From an uncultured Candidatus Melainabacteria bacterium (GTDB lineage Bacteria; Cyanobacteriota; Vampirovibrionia; LMEP-6097): 5,687 nucleotides of DNA. Below, in pieces: positions 1 through 4,071 of the stretch (position 1 is its first letter; the number at the start of each line of letters is the position of its first letter). The translations under genes were made by a program, and so were the position numbers. The DNA lies in contig CALBDR010000362.1 in the NCBI GenBank assembly GCA_937927525.1, positions 1 to 5,687 on the forward strand, written 5' to 3'. The notes under the pieces are model-generated. The model saw nothing but the letters and a program-made list of their open reading frames with translations. It was not told the origin of the DNA and did no database searches.

Positions 1-1
1 T

Positions 2-1276
2 TACTGTATTGGTCCTGCTCCCTCTGCAAAGAGCTATTTGAATATCCCTTCTATTATTAGTGCAGCTTTAGTTTCTGGTGCTGATGCTATTCACCCTGGT
101 TATGGATTCCTTGCTGAAAATGCTACTTTTGTAGATGTTTGTAAAGAGCATGGTATTAAGTTTATAGGTCCTAGTTCTGATGCTATTAACAAGATGGGGG
201 ATAAGGCTACAGCTCGTAAAACAGTTATGGATGCTAAAGTTCCTGTTGTTCCTGGTTCGGATGGTTTAGTTGAGGATTTGGATAAAGCTGTTGAGTTAGT
301 TAACTCTACTATTAAATATCCTGTAATGATTAAAGCTACTGCTGGTGGCGGTGGTAGGGGGATGAGAGTAGCTCAAAATGAAACTGAGTTAAGAAAGAAT
401 TTCTTAGCTGCTCAAGCTGAAGCGCAAAATGCTTTCGGTAATTCAGGTCTTTATTTAGAAAAATTCATTACTAGAATGAAGCACATTGAAGTTCAGATTT
501 TAGCTGACGCTTATGGTAATTGTGTTCATTTAGGTGAAAGAGATTGTTCTGTCCAAAGACGTCATCAAAAATTAGTAGAAGAGTGTCCTTCACCAGCTAT
601 CGATGAAGCTACTAGAAAGAAAATGGGTGAAGCTGCTGTAAGAGCTGCCCAGTCAGTTAATTATGAAGGAGCAGGAACTATCGAATACATTTATGTTCCT
701 GAGATTAATGAGTTTTATTTTATCGAAATGAATACAAGAATTCAAGTTGAGCACCCGGTTACAGAAATGGTAACTGGTATCGATTTAGTTCAATGGCAGA
801 TAAGGGTAGCTTCTGGTGAAAAATTAGACTTTAGTCAAGAAGATATTCGTTTAAGAGGACATTCTATTGAGTGTAGAATAAATGCTGAAGATTCTGAGAA
901 GGGTTTTATGCCTTGTCCTGGTCATATAACAGGTTTCATGCCTCCAGGTGGATTCGGTGTGAGAGTTGATACTCACTGTTACACAGATTACTTTATGCCT
1001 CCTAACTATGATTCACTTATGGGTAAGCTTATAGTTCATGCTCGTACTCGTGAACAAGCTATAGCTAGAGCTCTTAGATGTTTAGAAGAGTTTACGATTA
1101 CTGGAATTCAGTCTACTATTCCTTTTCATCAAAAAGTTTTATCTACTGATACTTTCCAAAATGGTGTAGTTTGTACTGATTTTATTGAAAAACATATGAG
1201 TGGTGACGCTCATGAGAAAGAGGAAGCTGAAGAAAAGGCTACTGAGAAATCTAAGAAGGAGCTAGTTTCTAAATAG
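2..1276 (+). CDS. accC: Acetyl-CoA carboxylase, biotin carboxylase subunit (5'-truncated by window edge)
   Basis: The ATP-grasp biotin carboxylase carboxylates the biotin carried on BCCP (AccB) using ATP and bicarbonate, the first half-reaction of cytosolic acetyl-CoA carboxylase, which makes malonyl-CoA for fatty acid synthesis. The reading frame is open from base 2 and begins YCIGPAPSAKSYLNIP, matching about residue 49 of E. coli AccC, so roughly 49 N-terminal residues lie outside the window and the real start is not visible. A TTG at 38 is an internal Leu, not a start. Visible are the ATP-binding glycine loop GGGGRGM (344-364), QRRHQKLVEE with the active-site His and Lys (554-583), EMNTRIQVEH with metal- and biotin-site residues (725-754), and the conserved Arg of GGFGVR (962-964). 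All key residues seem intact. After HM the protein carries a Lys/Glu-rich tail (1199-1273), longer than the E. coli C-terminus. No accB is visible. It ends 9 bp from a convergent gene. Confidence 0.97.
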   Translation, partial: YCIGPAPSAKSYLNIPSIISAALVSGADAIHPGYGFLAENATFVDVCKEHGIKFIGPSSDAINKMGDKATARKTVMDAKVPVVPGSDGLVEDLDKAVELVNSTIKYPVMIKATAGGGGRGMRVAQNETELRKNFLAAQAEAQNAFGNSGLYLEKFITRMKHIEVQILADAYGNCVHLGERDCSVQRRHQKLVEECPSPAIDEATRKKMGEAAVRAAQSVNYEGAGTIEYIYVPEINEFYFIEMNTRIQVEHPVTEMVTGIDLVQWQIRVASGEKLDFSQEDIRLRGHSIECRINAEDSEKGFMPCPGHITGFMPPGGFGVRVDTHCYTDYFMPPNYDSLMGKLIVHARTREQAIARALRCLEEFTITGIQSTIPFHQKVLSTDTFQNGVVCTDFIEKHMSGDAHEKEEAEEKATEKSKKELVSK

Positions 1277-1285
1277 GAAAGTGCT

Positions 1286-2080
1286 TTAGTAATTATTCTG
1301 CATATGTTTAATTACGTCTTTAGCTTTTTCATTACCTAACTTAGAACTAAGTTGAATGAATTGCCATGCTTGCTCATACTTTTTTTGAGCTCTGTGAACT
1401 AAGCCTAGATTTAGATAGATATCAGATTCATAAGGTGAACCTTTTTGTTTAATACTTCTTTCTCGTGCTTTTTCTAAATATTTAACTGCACGATGGTAGT
1501 CTTTATTTCCATGTTCGATCTGAGCAACTTCAATGTATCGTTTAATTAGATAATTGTTTAATTTAGTTAATTCTTCTGTATCTTCTTTATGGTATTGAAG
1601 ACCTTCTTCTAGTATAAGTGACTCTGCCACTATAGTCTCTTTTTTCTTACTGACGTTAATGAAATAATCGGAGCTTAAATGAAGATCATGAGCTTGATCA
1701 AGCATTTTAATCATTAGTTTATTTTCTTCATGGAAGTTAAGCTTAGCTATCATTTCTAAAAATTCTTCTCTTTGACTTTCATTGAATGGTTCAAGATGCT
1801 CTAAAAGACTTTCTGCTTTAGCAAATTCATTAGATTTCAAATAGGTGTAAAAGAGTAGGAAATCTATTTCTGGATTTTTCTTTTTCTGTTGAAGTTTAAT
1901 TCTTTCTATAATCGCTAAGGCTTTTGCTGTCTTATATTCATGCAAAAGATCTTTTGCTTTACTTAAGCTTCTAGCATCATAAGTGGCTACATAGTAAAGT
2001 ATCCCTGCAATTATTAAAGAACCGATTATGATCCCAACTAAGAGGAATAAGTTACTTTTGAGTTTATTTGTATCTATCAT
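1286..2080 (-). CDS. Membrane-anchored protein with TPR-like helical repeats, function unknown
   Basis: I do not recognise a specific family. The 264-residue product has one strongly hydrophobic segment at about residues 11-32 (LFLLVGIIIGSLIIAGILYY) after a short polar N-terminus with two Lys, consistent with a single signal anchor. The remainder is charged and almost all helical. Two stretches have tetratricopeptide-like spacing of small and aromatic residues: about 181-209 (HGNKDYHRAVKYLEKA) and 219-249 (LGLVHRAQKKYEQAW). A weaker unit lies at about 71-97 (YLKSNEFAKAESLLEHL). Such proteins commonly act as protein-binding scaffolds at the membrane; that role here is inference. The ATG at 2078-2080 (minus strand) places the hydrophobic segment at the N-terminus and is preceded by no Shine-Dalgarno sequence. 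The gene converges on accC and diverges from thrB across 51 bp, so it is probably transcribed alone. The tail (LSSKLGNEKAKDVIKHM) resembles the end of a Sel1/TPR helix pair. Confidence 0.85.
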   Translation of the reverse strand: MIDTNKLKSNLFLLVGIIIGSLIIAGILYYVATYDARSLSKAKDLLHEYKTAKALAIIERIKLQQKKKNPEIDFLLFYTYLKSNEFAKAESLLEHLEPFNESQREEFLEMIAKLNFHEENKLMIKMLDQAHDLHLSSDYFINVSKKKETIVAESLILEEGLQYHKEDTEELTKLNNYLIKRYIEVAQIEHGNKDYHRAVKYLEKARERSIKQKGSPYESDIYLNLGLVHRAQKKYEQAWQFIQLSSKLGNEKAKDVIKHMQNNY

Positions 2081-2117
2081 TATTAGAAAATTCTACTTAG
2101 CTATTCTATCAAATTGC

Positions 2118-2123
2118 TAAAAT
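2118..2123 (+). promoter_or_regulatory. Possible -10 element (TAAAAT) of thrB
   Basis: TAAAAT lies 8 bp before the thrB ATG in the 51-bp divergent gap. This spacing would place the transcription start at or just before the ATG, giving a leaderless or nearly leaderless mRNA. No convincing -35 hexamer sits at the right distance, and a TAAAAT is easily found by chance in AT-rich DNA, so this is tentative. The opposite-strand gene starting at 2080 must also be transcribed from this gap; a TAGAAT-like hexamer is present on that strand but is equally weak. Confidence 0.25.
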
Positions 2124-2131
2124 AGTGGCTA

Positions 2132-3049
2132 ATGAATTTCACAGTAAAAGTTCCTGCCAGTACATCTAATTTAGGACCTGGATTTGATACCCTGGGTTTA
2201 GCTTTAAATCTTTTTAATGAATATACTTTTAATACTGACTTTGAAGGGAAAACAGATACTGATTTAATTTATAGCTCCTCACTCTTTTCTGATGATCTTC
2301 CGGTAACTAAAGATAATTTGGTTTATAGGTCTTTTGATTATGTATTTAAAAAAGAAGGAAAGCTAACGCCACCTATTAAAATTCACTTTAACGCTGGAAT
2401 TCCACTTACTGGTGGTTTTGGTTCTAGTAGTACAGCTATTTTAGCGGGAATTATGGCAGCAAATGAAATTCTAGGAAAACCTTACGATACTAAGCAAATT
2501 TTAAGAATTGGAACACAGTTAGATGGACACCCTGATAACATAACGCCTGCGGTTTTAGGTGGTTTCGTGGTTTGCGTATACGCTGACTCTGAGCATAATT
2601 ATATTAAATTACCTTGGAATAAGGATCTTTTCTTCGTAGCGATAACTCCAGATTTTAAAGTGCCGACAGCTAAAGCGAGAGCAGTACTTCCAGCACAAAT
2701 TAATTACCAAGATGCAGTTTTTAATGTGGGTTACAGTAGTTTGCTTGTTGCAGCTGTAGCTGCTGGTGATACTGCTACTTTGAAAAAGGCTTTTAAAGAT
2801 AGACTTCATCAAAGTTATAGAGCAAGTTTAGTTCCAGGGATGAGTTATGTTCTAGACATCGGCTTAGAGTCAGGAGCAGTCGGGACTATGTTATCTGGAG
2901 CTGGTTCAACTCTAATTGCTGTAGTAGATTCTATGGAAGTTGCAGAAGCTGTGGCTGTAGCAATGCAAGCTGCTTGGAAGCAAAGCAGTATAAACTCTGA
3001 ATATCGTTTCTTACATGCTGAAGAAGAGGGTGCAAAAGTTGAGTATTGA
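2132..3049 (+). CDS. thrB: Homoserine kinase (GHMP kinase family)
   Basis: Homoserine kinase phosphorylates L-homoserine with ATP to O-phosphohomoserine, the step before threonine synthase, in the cytosol. The 305-residue length is normal for the family. Visible are the N-terminal substrate motif PASTSNLGPGFDTLGLAL (about 8-25), the GHMP ATP-binding loop PLTGGFGSSSTA (91-102, nt 2402-2437), the GHPDNITPAVLGG motif (132-144), and the C-terminal glycine-rich motif TMLSGAGSTLIAVV (252-265). The ATG at 2132 puts the substrate motif at the usual distance from the N-terminus; no Shine-Dalgarno sequence precedes it. One oddity is that the residue before GHPDN is Asp131, where the family usually has Glu (EGHPDN), a magnesium-binding position. 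The GHMP loop also has Phe and Ser where GLGSSA is typical. Other GHMP kinases are possible, but the N-terminal and HPDN motifs together point to ThrB. No thrC or hom is visible nearby; the gene seems to stand alone after a divergent neighbour. Confidence 0.95.
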   Translation: MNFTVKVPASTSNLGPGFDTLGLALNLFNEYTFNTDFEGKTDTDLIYSSSLFSDDLPVTKDNLVYRSFDYVFKKEGKLTPPIKIHFNAGIPLTGGFGSSSTAILAGIMAANEILGKPYDTKQILRIGTQLDGHPDNITPAVLGGFVVCVYADSEHNYIKLPWNKDLFFVAITPDFKVPTAKARAVLPAQINYQDAVFNVGYSSLLVAAVAAGDTATLKKAFKDRLHQSYRASLVPGMSYVLDIGLESGAVGTMLSGAGSTLIAVVDSMEVAEAVAVAMQAAWKQSSINSEYRFLHAEEEGAKVEY

Positions 3050-3054
3050 AAACT

Positions 3055-3078
3055 GACTCATTAAGAAGAGTCTATTTT
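3055..3078 (+). terminator. Possible weak intrinsic terminator after thrB
   Basis: GACTC (3055-3059) and GAGTC (3068-3072) can pair as a 5-bp stem with an 8-base loop, followed by the T-rich TATTTT (3073-3078). It begins 5 bp after the thrB stop codon, a sensible place. The stem is short and has only three G-C pairs, so it may be a chance structure. Confidence 0.25.
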
Positions 3079-3165
3079 AAGTTCTAAACTCACAAATAAC
3101 CATTTCTTAACTTGAAGATGTTTAAATAAAATGGATAGGTATATAAATAAGGAGTTTATGTAACA

Positions 3166-3285
3166 ATGTTATGACCAATTGAAAAACTTAATTCTTTACC
3201 TGATTCTTTTCTTAACATCGGAATGGACGTTTTTACACAGAACCAAACTTCACTTCATGATCAGCCAGATTCCTAAATCTCATCC
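3166..3285 (+). other. Intergenic stretch with possible broken 5' end of the DUF4214 gene
   Basis: Between thrB and the TTG at 3286 no intact gene longer than about 36 codons is seen. Two readings are notable. In the frame of the downstream gene, an AAGGAG (3149-3154) precedes ATG TTA TGA at 3166; the frame is then open for 33 codons, giving polar Asn/Asp/Ser/Gln-rich peptide including MDVFTQNQTSLHDQPDS, until TAA at 3274-3276. That composition resembles the downstream protein. In the next frame, a TTG at 3179 starts a 36-codon reading MKNLILYLILFLTSEW and onward, with a signal-peptide-like hydrophobic core. It ends in TGA at 3287-3289, overlapping the TTG start of the next gene. Either may be the decayed or frameshifted original N-terminus. 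Both could be chance. Confidence 0.35.
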
Positions 3286-3675
3286 TTGAAAAGAATTCAG
3301 TCAATTACTGAAGATAGGGGAGAAAATGCCTCCGGTTTAACCAATTCATCAAATCAGTTGAACCCGGTAGCAAGCATCGAAATTGACGATACAGGTTTAA
3401 TTGAAGATACAGATTTAATTGACGATACAGATCTCATTTTAGACCTAGAACAAACTGATAATGAAAATAACTCTAATCAGAATCCCCCTTCTAAAACAGG
3501 AAGATTTGGATTGCCAGAATGGTATTCTGATATGCTAGAACTTATTGGTAGAATGCCTGATCCTGCAGGTAAAGCCTTCTGGCAGGGCAAACTTGATCAA
3601 GGACATTCACTGGTAGAAATACAAGCAGGTATGTTGGAGAGTCCTGAATATTTTAAACTTGACACTCTTATGTAA
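3286..3675 (+). CDS. Short acidic protein with a single DUF4214 domain, possibly 5'-truncated
   Basis: The 129-residue product has two parts. Residues 1-72 are polar, acidic and probably disordered, with a six-residue unit repeated three times (DDTGLI, EDTDLI, DDTDLI; 34-51). Residues about 77-125 form one DUF4214 unit: LIGRMPDPAGKAFWQGKL then GMLESPEYF, matching the family pattern LLGRxPDxAGxxYW...LxSGxS...FLxSPEY. DUF4214 is typically found, often in repeats, in secreted or cell-surface proteins; its function is unknown. No signal peptide is present in this frame. The start is uncertain: TTG at 3286 is the only usual start codon between the in-frame TAA at 3274 and the domain, and it lacks a ribosome binding site. 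A truncated or degraded gene is therefore plausible. It ends 19 bp before the umuD-like gene, and its last codons contain that gene's -35 element. A functional link to umuDC is not supported. Confidence 0.6.
   Translation: MKRIQSITEDRGENASGLTNSSNQLNPVASIEIDDTGLIEDTDLIDDTDLILDLEQTDNENNSNQNPPSKTGRFGLPEWYSDMLELIGRMPDPAGKAFWQGKLDQGHSLVEIQAGMLESPEYFKLDTLM
3385..3438 (+). repeat. Three tandem 18-bp in-frame repeats
   Basis: Three consecutive 18-bp units (3385-3402, 3403-3420, 3421-3438) follow the pattern GAnGATACAGrTyTmATT. They differ at a handful of positions and encode DDTGLI, EDTDLI and DDTDLI. They lie in the acidic N-terminal part of the DUF4214 protein, so copy number could change without a frameshift. 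Confidence 0.85.
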
Positions 3676-3688
3676 GTAAGGGTATAAT
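3659..3688 (+). promoter_or_regulatory. Sigma-70 promoter of the umuDC-like operon
   Basis: The -35 hexamer TTGACA (3659-3664) and the -10 hexamer TATAAT (3683-3688) both match consensus exactly, with an 18-bp spacer. The -35 overlaps the last codons of the DUF4214 gene. The -10 ends 6 bp before the ATG at 3695, so the expected transcription start falls on or beside the A of the start codon, predicting a leaderless mRNA. No CTGTN8ACAG, GAACN4GTTC or cyanobacterial GTAC-type LexA box was seen around it. Confidence 0.75.
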
Positions 3689-3692
3689 TGAC

Positions 3693-3705
3693 TTATGTTT
3701 CATAA
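3693..3705. promoter_or_regulatory. Inverted repeat over the umuD-like start codon, possible operator
   Basis: TTATGTTTCATAA is a perfect 5-3-5 dyad that covers the predicted transcription start and the ATG. A repressor bound here would block the promoter at 3659-3688. A second, shorter dyad, CTTATGTAAG (3667-3676; CTTA/TAAG), lies in the promoter spacer. Such short AT-rich dyads can occur by chance, and the first overlaps coding sequence, so the regulatory role is only a possibility. Confidence 0.25.
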
Positions 3706-4024
3706 ACTCAGTTGTACGGGATTTCCTTCTCCTACAGATGATTTCTTAGAGTCTCCTCTAGACTTGAATAGCTATTTAGTCGATCACCCGGCTGCGACTT
3801 TCTTTATTAGAGTTTTAGGGGATGCTAATGCAGGTTTAGGCTTTAAAGATAAAGATGTTTTAATTATAGACCGATCTTTAATTCCAGAAGAAGAAGATTT
3901 TTTCCTTGCGATTGTGAAAGGAGAATTGAAGTTGAGAAAATATAACCCTAAGCGAAATGAAGAAGTTGATGAACTATGGGGTGTCGTCATTCACATTATC
4001 CGCTCTTTAAAGAGGCTCAATTGA
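3695..4024 (+). CDS. umuD: UmuD'-like polymerase V accessory subunit lacking the protease dyad
   Basis: UmuD is made as a precursor that cuts off its first 24 residues when RecA filaments form; the resulting UmuD' dimer joins UmuC to make translesion DNA polymerase V. This 109-residue protein matches E. coli UmuD from the cut site on: GFPSPTDDFLESPLDLN (9-25), HPAATFF (31-37), KDVLIIDR (53-60) and WGVVIHII (95-102). It differs in four ways. Only eight residues precede the Gly that follows the E. coli cut site. The catalytic Ser60 is Ala44 (GDAN, 3824-3826). The catalytic Lys97 is Arg81 (3935-3937). About 17 residues are missing before GVVIHI. A TGA at 3689-3691 sits one codon upstream in frame, so the short N-terminus is real. 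There is no Shine-Dalgarno sequence; leaderless translation from the adjacent promoter is likely. It lies 47 bp upstream of umuC in an evident operon. Homology is clear; that it works as a ready-made UmuD' is inference. Confidence 0.88.
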   Translation: MFHKLSCTGFPSPTDDFLESPLDLNSYLVDHPAATFFIRVLGDANAGLGFKDKDVLIIDRSLIPEEEDFFLAIVKGELKLRKYNPKRNEEVDELWGVVIHIIRSLKRLN

Positions 4025-4028
4025 GCCT
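4013..4028. repeat. 16-bp perfect palindrome across the umuD-like stop codon
   Basis: AGGCTCAATTGAGCCT is its own reverse complement; the TGA stop of the umuD-like gene lies inside it. As RNA it could fold into a 6-bp stem with an AATT loop. No T-run follows, so it is not a typical intrinsic terminator. It could be an RNA structure that tunes umuC expression, a DNA-binding site, or chance. Confidence 0.6.
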
Positions 4029-4071
4029 GGGGCTGTGTTATGTGTGGATTTTAATTTGTCATTGATTGAGT

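Noticed and set aside
1269..1289. CTAAA...TTTAG inverted repeat between the convergent accC and TPR genes
   Set aside because: Five A-T-rich pairs with an 11-base loop make too weak a stem to call a bidirectional terminator.
2609..2812. 67-codon open frame on the minus strand inside thrB
   Set aside because: It is fully contained in a well-supported kinase gene, has Cys/Ser-rich unconvincing content and no known motif; it is a shadow of thrB.
3131..3163. Ten-codon open frame MDRYINKEFM and an AAGGAG-ttt-ATG-TAA start-stop element
   Set aside because: Too short to support as genes; a role as a regulatory upstream reading frame cannot be shown from the sequence alone.
3156..3675. TTATGTAA present at 3156-3163 and 3668-3675, with TTATGT again at 3693 and 4038
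   Set aside because: An 8-base AT-rich word seen twice in a few hundred AT-rich bases is not convincing as a shared regulatory site.
3784..3990. 68-codon open frame on the minus strand inside the umuD-like gene
   Set aside because: It lies opposite a gene with clear UmuD motifs and has no recognisable features or start signal.
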